Source: CAWHPS01 sp963831235 | Lineage (GTDB): Bacteria > Fibrobacterota > OXYB2-FULL-49-7 > JAEUSG01 | Assembly: GCA_963831235.1 (NCBI GenBank) | Contig: CAWHPS010000047.1 | Location: forward strand, 17,473-81,472 | Length of the DNA: 64,000 nucleotides | Direction: 5' to 3' | In this document: positions 18,223-27,720 of the stretch, piece after piece | Numbering within the stretch: position 1 is the stretch's first letter | How the letters are laid out: each line of letters starts with the position of its first letter | Position numbers and translations under genes: made by a program | Notes under the pieces: model-generated | Told to the model about the DNA's origin: nothing | Database searches by the model: none | The model's input: only the letters and a program-made list of their open reading frames with translations

Positions 18223-18633
18223 CTGCACCGCGAATTCGCCCACCTGCCCTGCCCCCGCGGTGTCAGCGCTTTGGCTATCTATTTACCTTTTCCTTTTGCT
18301 TTTTTTGCGCCGCCCAGCTTGCGTTACCTACCCACAAGGCGATTCGCCTTTTCCTTGAGGCTAAGCGCTTATCTTTTTTATCATTTTGTTTGTTATATAG
18401 ATGCGCATATATAAATCGACATAATCAATATTATACACTATGAAATGACTCTTCTTTACAAGTGCTTTTTTAATTATAAGGTTCATTTTTCATAGGGAAC
18501 TTCTAAAATGCTTAATGTTACAATTTTTCCAATCTCAATTAAATGAAAATCGATTTCCTCTATGAACACACAAGAAAACTACAACATTTGGCAAAGCAAT
18601 GATGTCGATTTAATTATGCGCATCTATATAGTG
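18223..18633. other. Non-coding stretch in cassette K'-L
   Basis: Begins with the attC-adjacent hairpin, then one CGTTACCTACCC motif (about 18320). The rest is AT-rich with no reading frame or repeat that I can interpret. Confidence 0.55.
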
Positions 18634-18813
18634 CTAATTACTGGCATTTGAAGATGCCTTTCTGCTTTTTAGAATTCGTGTTATTATTAAATAAAGCACG
18701 ATGTAAATCAATTCTGCTATAATACCAATAAAAATGCTTTTTGTAAGATACAAAATGGCAATAAACAAGATAAGGGCTGAGCAAACCGCAATCAACATGG
18801 GTTTTGAATTCAT
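18634..18813 (-). CDS. Small two-segment membrane protein (cassette)
   Basis: 59 residues, starting MNSKPMLIAVCSALILFIAI and followed by a second hydrophobic stretch FIGIIAELIYIVLYLII, then a basic RILKSRK tail. AAGGAAA lies six bases before the ATG. It sits in an otherwise gene-free cassette interval. Small membrane proteins of this type are frequent integron cargo. No family recognised. Confidence 0.62.
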   Translation of the reverse strand: MNSKPMLIAVCSALILFIAILYLTKSIFIGIIAELIYIVLYLIITRILKSRKASSNASN

Positions 18814-19105
18814 TTAATTTCCTTTTTTTGTGAATTGTTTTCTTCTGCTTTTCGACTCCGCCCAGCTTTCGTTACCTACTCACGAAGGTGACATTGTTTT
18901 CTCTTTATCTTTCAATTCTGTTTTACTTGCGTTGCCTGCCCACAAAGGATTTTGCCTTTTATCCGGCGCCATTAAAATTAGTGCCTTTTTAGTTAAGATG
19001 ATCTTGCGCCGGATTCCGCATCTCTTTCATCTTCCATTAAGCTTAATTGTGCGGTTCATACCGCATCAATTACAGTGCGCAAGTTGGGCGGCGCTGCATC
19101 GTCCG
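18814..19105. other. Leader of cassette K'-L
   Basis: Two CGTTACCT-type motifs (about 18865 and 18930) and PAL 18961-19014, then the usual sequence before attC L. Confidence 0.65.
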
Positions 19106-19232
19106 GCCCAACGACGGGTTGTGTTGCGCGCGCCGCGAGCGTCAAGCGAGCTTTCAAATAAAAGGCAACAAAGTCTATAATCAATATTTGTTGCCCTCTT
19201 TGCGCGCGTCAATACCAACCCGATAGTTGGGG
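19106..19232 (-). repeat. attC site L
   Basis: Outer boxes GCCCAAC (19106-19112) and GTTGGGG (19226-19232). It has the variant arm CGACGGG, shared only with attC S, which belongs to the duplicate of the same gene cassette. Confidence 0.9.
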
Positions 19233-19411
19233 CTGCACCGCGAATATGCCCACGCGTTAAGCTACCGCGGTGTCAGCATCTCCGGCGCCATTACACGTTG
19301 TGCCTTTTTAGTTAAGTTTATCTTGGCGCCGGTCTTTTCTTCTTTCTTTTGATGCTGCCAAGCTCGCGTTGCCGTCCTTCAAGGCTTCTACAAAAACTTG
19401 CCTTTACATCT

Positions 19412-19888
19412 TTATTGATATTTAACATCATTAAAGATAATCCAACCATTTTCATGCACATTATTTGGGTCATGGTGGGTCCAGTGCATTAATCCGCCCT
19501 GATCATTCCAAACGTAATCACCATGAACGTAGACAAGGGAACCGATTTGAATCCCAGCTACACGAGGTGCAATGTCAATATTGTGTTCGATCAATAAAGT
19601 TTGTTGGTTGGATAGTTGAATAATAAAGCGTTGGTGATTTTCTCCTATAGTATCATCGTTTAGAATGCGAATTATGGCTCCTTTTACGGTAACATTTAAA
19701 TTACTGTCTTGATTGGCAAATGCTGCTTCAATTACAGAAATAGGTGTTAGACTAGAATCCAATGGAATATTAGTTTGAGCAGCAGTATTGGTGATTTCTT
19801 TGGGACTTTGCAATGAGCAACCATTTATACCCACAATAAAATAAAATAGCAAAAGGGCTACGCATTGACTGATTGCTTTTTTATGCAT
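19412..19888 (-). CDS. DUF3465 lipoprotein (cassette, copy 1)
   Basis: 158 residues with lipobox GINGC (Cys24). The domain VKGAIIRILNDDTIGENHQRF, LLIEHNIDIAPRV and GDYVWNDQGGLMHWTHHDP is the DUF3465 signature, an OB-like fold often found in integron cassettes of other bacteria; function unknown. A second copy at 25782-26258 encodes the same protein. PAL repeats bracket the gene (19282-19332 and 19940-19990) and a third lies further upstream (20037-20092). The ribosome site is weak. Confidence 0.85.
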   Translation of the reverse strand: MHKKAISQCVALLLFYFIVGINGCSLQSPKEITNTAAQTNIPLDSSLTPISVIEAAFANQDSNLNVTVKGAIIRILNDDTIGENHQRFIIQLSNQQTLLIEHNIDIAPRVAGIQIGSLVYVHGDYVWNDQGGLMHWTHHDPNNVHENGWIIFNDVKYQ

Positions 19889-20171
19889 TTTAATCTGCTT
19901 TGCTTACGTTGCCTACCCAGAAAAGATTTTGTCTTTAATCCGGCGCCGTTACGATTTGTGCCTTTTCAGTTAAGCCTATCTTGGCGCCGGTCTGATTTCC
20001 TGGTATTTTCATAGCCCGCGAATACGTCTGCCTTTAAATCTGGTGCCATTACGACGGGTGTTTTTCAGTTACGTTTATCTTGGCACCGGATTTCGTCCTC
20101 ATTTCTTCATTACACTTAATTGTGCTCCGCATCAATTACAGTGCGCGAGTTGGGCGGCGCTGCATCGTCCG

Positions 20172-20300
20172 GCCCAACGGCGGGTTGTGTTGCGCGCGCC
20201 TTGCTCGCGTCAAGCGAGCTTTTATATAAAAGGCAACAAAGTCCATAATCAATATTTGTTGCCATCTTTGCGCGCGTCAATACCAACCCGATAGTTGGGC
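20172..20300 (-). repeat. attC site M
   Basis: Outer boxes GCCCAAC (20172-20178) and GTTGGGC (20294-20300). Inner sequence matches attC G. Confidence 0.9.
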
Positions 20301-20739
20301 CTACACCGAGGCTCATTGCAAACACCCACCTCTCCGGCAATGTACTTTTTTACTTCGACGCCGCCATTCTGTTAACACATCCACATAAGGCGACACCACA
20401 ATTCCAGACATCCTGCAACACCGCTTACTTTTACACGGTGAAGCTCATTTACTCACAAGAGAATTTCATTATTTTATCCGCACTTTCAACCCACTGAGCT
20501 GTTCTTCCAAATACCTTCAACTCAATCTTTAGCACTCTATCAGTTTCAGTTCAGCAAATTGGCATACATTTGCGTTTCTGGTATATTTTAGCAATCGAAG
20601 AAGCATGCCTTTAATCCGGTGCCGTTACGACGAGTGTTTTTCAGTTACGTTTATCTTGGCACCGGATTTCGTCCCAATCTCTTCATTCCGAACACCGAAT
20701 CAATTATGGTTCATTTGTTGGACTGCTCCGCTTTTTCCG
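20301..20739. other. ORF-less cassette, type 2 (copy 2)
   Basis: Near-identical to 13679-14117, with PAL 20613-20668. No gene. Confidence 0.78.
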
Positions 20740-20869
20740 GCCCAACGGCGGGTTGTGTTGCGCGCGCTTTGCGAGCGATAAGCGAGCAATCATATTTAAA
20801 GGCAACAAAATCTATAATCAATTATTGTTGCCCTCTTTGCGCGCGTCAATACCAACCCGATAGTTGGGG
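20740..20869 (-). repeat. attC site N
   Basis: Outer boxes GCCCAAC (20740-20746) and GTTGGGG (20863-20869); standard arms. PAL 20920-20970 follows. Confidence 0.9.
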
Positions 20870-21066
20870 CTGCACCGCGAATGTGCCGACTTTCGAAGCT
20901 ACCGCGGTGTCAGCATTTTCTGGCGCCATTACGACGGGTGTCTTTTTAGTTACGTTTATCTTGGCGCCGGTCTTCTTCATATTGCTGATTACTGTTCTTT
21001 TCTTCTGGTTCTCTTTTCTTTATTCCAGCGCCATTGCATCGGTAGAATATTTATTATAATCAAATA

Positions 21067-22380
21067 TTATCTAAAATGAACAATTTTCTTTTGATAAATA
21101 TCTCGCACTGTTTCAACTTTAATAAAATAAATGCCGTTAGGCAACAACTTTGGGGTCCAGAGAACTTTATTATTAGTTATTTGCTGAAAAACAGCGACTG
21201 ATTTTCCATTTATATCATAAATTTGCATAATCGGATTGCTTGGCAAGTTTATCAAAAGAATTGAGATTGATGTATTGAATGGATTGGGATGGCATTTTAT
21301 TTTCGAATAGGCAATATCATTTGCTGGTTTTTCAGCTTTTGTATCTATGCTATCAATCGGAATACCTGAGAAAGGTTTATAATAAACGGTTCCGAGTTTA
21401 TAATTATCCTTTACATGTAACAGGTCTAATTCGATTATGTTTGTATCGGTAGTTCCCCAATAATTATCCGGCGCTGATACATTGTTACTTCCACGTAATT
21501 TTATATTATAATTGGAATTAACCGCAAAGTTATTTCTGCTCACAAAAACAGCTCCTGTTGAAGTTGTGTCAATCAAGATATCAGGATTATTGGCTGTAAT
21601 ATTGTTGTATTCAACATTTACGTCAGCATAATTAAAAATTACGATGCCAGCGCTCTGGTTATTATAAATATTATTAAACGAAATCGTGGCATTCTTCGCA
21701 AAGCTTCCGATTTTCAATGCATGCATACACGAATTGTTGTAGACTGAATTGTTGGAAAAAATGCCACCTTCACGCATATAAATAGCTGGATTTTCACTAC
21801 ATCCCATATTATCTATTTCACAATATTTGATTGTTGCCATTTTATTGCATTGGATTGCTGCATAATTTGAATTATGAATCTTAAGACTGCATAATTCCAT
21901 ACCATCCTGGTTAGTGAAAAGACAATGGTACGAGTTGTAAATATGCAAATTTTTAATAAATGGTTTGCAACTATCAGCTTTAAGAGCCCAGCCACCATAT
22001 GCGCTCGAATTACATATTACGCAATAATTGAAAATTGAGCCTTGATTATTCTGCCAACTTTTGGTTTTTGAAGTTAATATTATCCCCAACCAAGAGGTGC
22101 CAGAGAAATAAATTGAGTCATCTATTTTACCATTAGCAACCAAAGTGCCCTGAACTCGCAATTCAACATTGGGAGCAAAATCTAAATGTGTGCCTGGCAA
22201 TATGGTAACAGTTGCAGTTTCTCCAATTAATAAATTGCCCACAATCTTATATATAGTATCATTACTCCAGGTTAGATCTGTCTGGATAATTTGGCTTGTA
22301 ATAGTTTTCTCAGGTAAAGCTAACACAATTGAGGAAAAGGCTATAATGCCAAATAAAGCCTTGATAAATAAATTATGCAT
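21067..22380 (-). CDS. Secreted beta-helix protein with T9SS-type sorting domain (cassette)
   Basis: 437 residues. The signal peptide ends near SIVLALP. Residues about 50-330 hold repeats of the right-handed parallel beta-helix type (NNSVYNNSCMHALKI, FNNIYNNQSAGIVIFNYADV, YNNITANNPDILI), ending in DNYWGTTD. The last 75 residues (CHPNPFNTSISILL, MQIYDINGKSVAVF, LPNGIYFIKVE) form a T9SS type A C-terminal sorting domain. The host would therefore export it through type IX secretion. GGAGG precedes the ATG. It is the longest single-gene cassette, and its presence shows a cassette gene matched to host export. Confidence 0.83.
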   Translation of the reverse strand: MHNLFIKALFGIIAFSSIVLALPEKTITSQIIQTDLTWSNDTIYKIVGNLLIGETATVTILPGTHLDFAPNVELRVQGTLVANGKIDDSIYFSGTSWLGIILTSKTKSWQNNQGSIFNYCVICNSSAYGGWALKADSCKPFIKNLHIYNSYHCLFTNQDGMELCSLKIHNSNYAAIQCNKMATIKYCEIDNMGCSENPAIYMREGGIFSNNSVYNNSCMHALKIGSFAKNATISFNNIYNNQSAGIVIFNYADVNVEYNNITANNPDILIDTTSTGAVFVSRNNFAVNSNYNIKLRGSNNVSAPDNYWGTTDTNIIELDLLHVKDNYKLGTVYYKPFSGIPIDSIDTKAEKPANDIAYSKIKCHPNPFNTSISILLINLPSNPIMQIYDINGKSVAVFQQITNNKVLWTPKLLPNGIYFIKVETVRDIYQKKIVHFR

Positions 22381-22806
22381 ATTACCTCCACAATAAAATG
22401 TTGATTGTCTCTCAAAATGGTTTTAGCCACCCCACAGTGAGTGTGTGGCTTGGTTTCTGCATTTTGGCCCCACAAGACCACATCGTATTTTAATCCGGTG
22501 CCGTTACGACAGGTGTCTTTTCAGTTACGTTTATCTTTGGCACCGGATTTCCCTTTTATTTCTTTTCTTAAATCCGGCGCAATTACGTTTATTCCCTTAG
22601 TAACGCAAGTGACGCGCCGGTCTTTGTGGTATTTTATAGCCCTCGAATACGTCTGCCTTTAAATCCGGCGCCGTTAGAGAGGGTGCTTTTCAGTTACATT
22701 TATCTTGGCACCGGATTTCGTTCTTCATCTCTCCAGTCAAGCTTAATTGCGCGGTCCGTAACTGCGTCAATTAAAGTTCGCAAGTTGGGCGGCAGTGCCA
22801 TGTCCG
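22381..22806. other. Leader of the beta-helix cassette with three PALs
   Basis: PALs 22492-22549, 22571-22620 and 22662-22717, the densest cluster in the array. One has the mixed arms CCGGCGCC/GGCACCGG, held by a wobble pair. No gene. Confidence 0.75.
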
Positions 22807-22933
22807 GCCCAACGGCGGGTTGTGTTGCGCGCGCCGCGAGCGTCAAGCGAGCTTTCAAATAAAAGGCAACAAAGTCTATAATATATTTTTGTTGCCCTCT
22901 TTGCGCGCGTCAATACCAACCCGTTAGTTGGGC
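22807..22933 (-). repeat. attC site O
   Basis: Outer boxes GCCCAAC (22807-22813) and GTTGGGC (22927-22933); arms identical to attC C apart from the outer left box. Confidence 0.9.
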
Positions 22934-23289
22934 TGCACTGCGGTTTGCCACCCTGCTCAGCTTCCCGCAGTGTCGGCATTTTGGCTATCTATTTGCCTTT
23001 CATTTTGCATTTCGACGCCGCCCAGCTTGCGTTACCTTCCCGCGAAGGATTTTGCTTTTCTTCCGGCGCCATTACGTGTTGTGCTTTTCAGTTAAGTGTT
23101 TCAAGGCGCCGGTCTTCATGGTATATTTTAGCAATCGAAGAAGCATGCCTTAAATCCGGTGCCGTTACGTTTTGTGCCTTTTTAGTTAAGTTTATCTTGG
23201 CACCGGATTTCGTCCTTATTTCTCCATTCAACTTAATTGCGCTCCGCGTCAATTACAGTTCTGCTTGTTGGGCTGCTCCGCTTTTGCCG
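22934..23289. other. ORF-less cassette, type 1 (copy 2)
   Basis: Same plan as 9797-10152: hairpin 22936-22972, motif, PAL 23063-23112, PAL 23153-23209. No gene. Confidence 0.8.
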
Positions 23290-23416
23290 GCACAACGGCG
23301 GGTTGTGTTGCGCGCGCCACGAGCGTCCAGCGAGCTTTTATATCAAAGGCAACAAAATCTATGATATATTTTTGTTGCCCTCTTTGCGCGCGTCAATACC
23401 AACCCGATAGTTGGGC
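23290..23416 (-). repeat. attC site P
   Basis: Outer boxes GCACAAC (23290-23296) and GTTGGGC (23410-23416). Confidence 0.9.
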
Positions 23417-23528
23417 TGCACCGCTGCCTTGCCCCCCGCCCAGCTTCCCTGCGGTGTCAGTATCTTCTTTGGCATCTTGGTTCCCTTATCTCACATTCCT
23501 TATCTTCTTCGGCTGAAGCATGGCTCAA

Positions 23529-23684
23529 TTATTTTAATCTACTCACCAAAACAAAACCAAGGCCTGCTAGCATTGAAGTAATGTCAAAAGTCAATATTCT
23601 GGAATCATCCATAATATTGATAAGCCCATTAATCATCAACAACACACCGATTAAAATGATTGAGACCTTTATCCATTTGTTCAT
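23529..23684 (-). CDS. Small membrane protein, 51 residues (cassette)
   Basis: Begins MNKWIKVSIILIGVLLMING with a second hydrophobic stretch ITSMLAGLGFVLV, so it probably spans the membrane twice. AGGAGG lies seven bases before the ATG, one of the best ribosome sites in the array. It is the only reading frame in the interval between attC P and attC Q, which has no PAL. No family recognised. Confidence 0.7.
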   Translation of the reverse strand: MNKWIKVSIILIGVLLMINGLINIMDDSRILTFDITSMLAGLGFVLVSRLK

Positions 23685-23828
23685 TTAACCTACCTCCTTT
23701 CACATCTTAAACATATACTCTGCAATTTTCTCACTAGCAGCACTTCCGTCAATTATTCCACACTTCTTTCCATTTCACAGTGCGGCAAATATTAGTTTTC
23801 CTCTTCCATTTCTTGCTTCTGATTTTGC

Positions 23829-23954
23829 TCCCAACGGCGGGTTGTGTTGCGCGCGCCGCGAGCTTCCAGCGAACTTTTATATTAAAGGCAACAAAGTCTA
23901 AAATATATATTTGTTGCCCTCCTCGCGCGCGTCAATACCAACCCGTAGTTGGGC
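23829..23954 (-). repeat. attC site Q
   Basis: Outer boxes TCCCAAC (23829-23835) and GTTGGGC (23948-23954). Confidence 0.88.
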
Positions 23955-24053
23955 CTACACCGCTGCCTTACCCGCCCCCGCCCAACTTCTCGCGGTGTCG
24001 GCACTTCGCCTTCTTTATGATGATTTATAAGAGCTTTTTACATCTTTTATGTC

Positions 24054-24755
24054 TTAAAGAACTTTCTTTTTTAGGCCTACCCATACTATACAATCCAATA
24101 TTTTATCAGGGACAGTTTCAATGTCTGCTTCAATCTTGCTTAATGAATATAGCTCCTTCTTTGATGCAAAGAATATTTTCTCAAGGAAGACATTCTCGAC
24201 TGAAATCAAATAAAGTTGAAATATTTCGTTTAAATCAGTTGCTAATTTTGATTGCTGCATAAACTTTATTACTTTTTTGTAATCCTTATTATGAACATCA
24301 TCTCCCAATCCTATCGTTTGCCGATATTGTCTTGTTACTTGGACTGCGAGATCCCCGCTTAAAATTAGCCGTCCGAATGATATTGAATTTAATGAATCGA
24401 AGTTGAAGTCTTTTGAACCTTCTTTTAGAATTGCTTTTAATTCAGTCATTCGCTGCAAATATGACATGGTTTTTTGGGCATATGGAATATTTAAAAGAAC
24501 TCCAACTTTCCCATCTTCTTTTGACTCAACAAAAATACAAGTAAAGTCAGACGTATCCTTATTAAGGATAACAAAATATCCTTTCGCCCTTTTTCTGTAT
24601 GCCGACCCAGCAATTTCATCAGTAATCGTCCTGCTTCCAATAATAGTATCATTCCTAACAGACAGTTCCCTTGATTGTGAAAAGCAGCATTGCTCATAAC
24701 CACTCATCAAAACTGACAATACTATTAATATCGCTACCACAAATGAACGATTCAT
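24054..24755 (-). CDS. Exported hypothetical protein (cassette)
   Basis: 233 residues. Signal peptide MNRSFVVAILIVLSVLMSG followed by YEQCCFSQ, possibly cleaved near CC; lipidation cannot be excluded. The body has a beta-rich part (KGYFVILNKDTSDFTCIFVESKED) and a helical C-terminal half. No family recognised. GGAG lies six bases before the ATG. Simple one-gene cassette between attC Q and attC R without PALs. Confidence 0.73.
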   Translation of the reverse strand: MNRSFVVAILIVLSVLMSGYEQCCFSQSRELSVRNDTIIGSRTITDEIAGSAYRKRAKGYFVILNKDTSDFTCIFVESKEDGKVGVLLNIPYAQKTMSYLQRMTELKAILKEGSKDFNFDSLNSISFGRLILSGDLAVQVTRQYRQTIGLGDDVHNKDYKKVIKFMQQSKLATDLNEIFQLYLISVENVFLEKIFFASKKELYSLSKIEADIETVPDKILDCIVWVGLKKKVL

Positions 24756-24869
24756 AGCTTCTCCACTTTTTGATTTATATGTTTATTTTATTCGGAGCCT
24801 AATAATTACCTTTCCTTCAGTTTACAAGGAAGCGCGATTCTCTTCTTCGTCTTTGCTTCCGTTTTCGGC

Positions 24870-24998
24870 ATCCAACGGCGGGTTGTGTTGCGCGCGCCTT
24901 GCTCGCGTCCAGCGAGCTTTTATATAAAAGGCAACAAAATCTATAATCAATATTTGTTGCCCTCTTTGCGCGCGTCAATACCAACCCGTTAGTTGGGC
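24870..24998 (-). repeat. attC site R
   Basis: Outer boxes ATCCAAC (24870-24876) and GTTGGGC (24992-24998). Confidence 0.9.
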
Positions 24999-25475
24999 TG
25001 CACTGCGGTTTGCCACCCTGCTCAGCTTCCCGCAGTGTCGGCATTTTGGCTATCTATTTGCCTTTTTTTTTTGCATTTTGACGCCGCCCAGCTTACGTTA
25101 CCTACCCACAAGGCGACATTGCATTTTTCTTTTGCATTTCGACACCGCCCAGCTTACGTTACCTACCCACAAGGTGACATTGCTTTTTCTTCATCTTTCG
25201 ATTCTGTTTTACTTACGTTACCTTCCCGCGAAGGATTTTGCTTTTCTTCCGGCGCCATTACGCGTTGTGCTTTTCAGTTAAGTGTTTCAAGGCGCCGGTC
25301 TTCATGGTATATTTTAGCAATCGAATAAGTATGCCTTTAATCCGGTGCCGTTACGTTTTGTGCCTTTTTAGTTACGTTTATCTTGGCACCGGATTTCGTC
25401 CTTATATCTCAATTCCGCTTAATTGCGCTCCGCGTCAATTACAGTTCTGCTTGTTGGGCTGCTCTGCTTTTGCCG
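24999..25475. other. ORF-less cassette, type 1 variant with triplicated motif
   Basis: Hairpin 25001-25037. The CGCCCAGCTTACGTTACCTACCCACAAGG motif occurs three times in tandem (about 25085-25112, 25148-25175, 25212-25236). Then PAL 25249-25298 and PAL 25339-25395. No gene. Confidence 0.76.
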
Positions 25476-25602
25476 GCACAACGACGGGTTGTGTTGCGCG
25501 CGCCGCGAGCGTCAAGCGAGCTTTCAAATAAAAGGCAACAAAGTCTATAATCAATATTTGTTGCCCTCTTTGCGCGCGTCAATACCAACCCGATAGTTGG
25601 GG
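25476..25602 (-). repeat. attC site S
   Basis: Outer boxes GCACAAC (25476-25482) and GTTGGGG (25596-25602), with the CGACGGG variant shared with attC L. Confidence 0.9.
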
Positions 25603-25781
25603 CTGCACCGCGAATATGCCCACGCGTTAAGCTACCGCGGTGTCAGCATCTCCGGCGCCATTACACGTTGTGCCTTTTTAGTTAAGTTTATCTTGGCGCC
25701 GGTCTTTTCTTCTTTCTTTTGATGCTGCCAAGCTCGCGTTGCCGTCCTTCAAGGCTTCTACACAAACTTGCCTTTACATCT

Positions 25782-26258
25782 TTATTGATATTTAACATCA
25801 TTAAAGATAATCCAACCATTTTCATGCACATTATTTGGGTCATGGTGGGTCCAGTGCATTAATCCGCCCTGATCATTCCAAACGTAATCACCATGAACGT
25901 AGACAAGGGAACCGATTTGGATCCCAGCTACACGAGGTGCAATGTCAATATTGTGTTCGATCAATAAAGTTTGTTGGTTGGATAGTTGAATAATAAAGCG
26001 TTGGTGATTTTCTCCTATAGTATCATCGTTTAGAATGCGAATTATGGCTCCTTTTACGGTAACATTTAAATTACTGTCTTGATTGGCAAATGCTGCTTCA
26101 ATTACAGAAATAGGTGTTAGACTAGAATCCAATGGAATATTAGTTTGAGCAGCAGTATTGGTGATTTCTTTGGGACTTTGCAATGAGCAACCATTTATAC
26201 CCACAATAAAATAAAATAGCAAAAGGGCTACGCATTGACTGATTGCTTTTTTATGCAT
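25782..26258 (-). CDS. DUF3465 lipoprotein (cassette, copy 2)
   Basis: Same 158-residue protein as at 19412-19888, exactly 6370 bp to the right. The surrounding cassette, including attC and PALs 25652-25702, 26310-26360 and 26407-26462, differs by only a couple of bases (for example a silent change near 25920). The identity ends at the outer box of the next attC, so the whole cassette was copied as a unit. Two identical lipoproteins may be a dosage effect or a recent event. Confidence 0.85.
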   Translation of the reverse strand: MHKKAISQCVALLLFYFIVGINGCSLQSPKEITNTAAQTNIPLDSSLTPISVIEAAFANQDSNLNVTVKGAIIRILNDDTIGENHQRFIIQLSNQQTLLIEHNIDIAPRVAGIQIGSLVYVHGDYVWNDQGGLMHWTHHDPNNVHENGWIIFNDVKYQ

Positions 26259-26541
26259 TTTAATCTGCTTTGCTTACGTTGCCTACCCAGAAAAGATTTT
26301 GTCTTTAATCCGGCGCCGTTACGATTTGTGCCTTTTCAGTTAAGCCTATCTTGGCGCCGGTCTGATTTCCTGGTATTTTCATAGCCCGCGAATACGTCTG
26401 CCTTTAAATCTGGTGCCATTACGACGGGTGTTTTTCAGTTACGTTTATCTTGGCACCGGATTTCGTCCTCATTTCTTCATTACACTTAATTGTGCTCCGC
26501 ATCAATTACAGTGCGCGAGTTGGGCGGCGCTGCATCGTCCG

Positions 26542-26669
26542 GCCCAACGGCGGGTTGTGTTGCGCGCGCTGGCGAGCATCGAGCGAGCCTTTATATCAAA
26601 GGCAACAAAATCCATGATCTATTTTTGTTGCCCTCTTTGCGCGCGTCAATACCAACCCGATAGTTGGGG
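26542..26669 (-). repeat. attC site T
   Basis: Outer boxes GCCCAAC (26542-26548) and GTTGGGG (26663-26669). Confidence 0.9.
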
Positions 26670-26849
26670 CTGCACCGCGAATGTGCCCACGCGTTAAGCT
26701 ACCGCGGTGTCAGCATTTTCCGGCGACATTACGTCTTGTGTCTTTATAGTTAAGTCTATCTTGCGCCGGTCTTTTCCGTTAATCTCATTTTACATTTATC
26801 TCTTTGCCATTTACTCTCTTGGACATCCTTTAAAAGATGAATATTACCT

Positions 26850-27614
26850 TTACTTTCCGTGCCAACTGAAAGAATTCATAGTACCTTTAAAATGATGTGA
26901 TGGCCTATCCGAATGATTTTTAGGATTATCTAAAAAAACAGCTCGATAATGGCAAAAAATGGTCTCGTCTCTTATTATGTTTGAAGAAATGGATAACTTA
27001 TTAACGATTTCTTTCTCGAAAGTAGTGTATGGTGAAGTCCAGCATATTTCAAGAATATTTGTATTGCTTTTGTTGTCATTCTTAAACTTGACAGTTCGTT
27101 TACGGATCGTTTGAGGGAAGGGGACTGTCCCTTTCGTTATGCACGAAGCAAGCATAGAAGATGTTAGAATTTTCATTCCGGCAGGACCATCTCTTTCTAT
27201 CTTGTATGCTTCATAATGAGCGTCACTTACTATACTATAAATTTGAAGATTTGAAGGTATAGTATATTTGCTTTTGTCGATACCTTGCCAATTATTACCT
27301 ATGGAAATCCCTGCTCGTAACCAAATATTGTTACAGAAACATACTTTGAAGAGTATTCTTAGAAAGGAAATGCCTTCGGAAATATCTGTGAATTTAACAC
27401 TCAGGCCATCAGAAAAAATGCAACCTTCGAATGCTTTAAAATATCTAAACAATTCAATTGTCCAATATTGAAAGCGCTCAATCTCAACTTTGGCTTTAAT
27501 CATATTCTTGAATGAATCTTTTCCATAATATGGATCCTTCAGTTTATTCCCAGTTCCGAGAATATCAGTCCATAACGCATATTGATGCAGGAAAGGTGCG
27601 TTATTTCGAGTCAT
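26850..27614 (-). CDS. Cyclase-fold-like protein of unknown function (cassette)
   Basis: 254 residues from ATG 27614, which has GAAAGG ten bases upstream; a TTG start at 27650 is less likely. The order YALWTDILGTG, EGCIFSDGLSVKF and LRAGISIGNNW recalls the class III nucleotide cyclase layout found in bacterial defence cyclases and uncharacterised relatives (FxDIxGF, SDS, RGAISxG). The metal-binding aspartates could be the D of TDILG and the D of FSDG. There is no signal peptide, unlike most neighbours. Three genes share the interval between attC T and attC U, so boundaries may have been lost. The cyclase link is tentative. Confidence 0.5.
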   Translation of the reverse strand: MTRNNAPFLHQYALWTDILGTGNKLKDPYYGKDSFKNMIKAKVEIERFQYWTIELFRYFKAFEGCIFSDGLSVKFTDISEGISFLRILFKVCFCNNIWLRAGISIGNNWQGIDKSKYTIPSNLQIYSIVSDAHYEAYKIERDGPAGMKILTSSMLASCITKGTVPFPQTIRKRTVKFKNDNKSNTNILEICWTSPYTTFEKEIVNKLSISSNIIRDETIFCHYRAVFLDNPKNHSDRPSHHFKGTMNSFSWHGK

Positions 27615-27720
27615 TTTAAAAAACCTTTCTTTTCGCGTTAGCCTTTTCAATCTTTTATACTTTGTTTATTCTTTATTCAGGTTTCATTATATTTAGTCCC
27701 GACTCAGAAAAGGTTGATTT

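Noticed and set aside
18169..18243. Longer N-terminus for the DinB-like gene
   Set aside because: It would translate the attC remnant, and a good ribosome site precedes the ATG at 18168.
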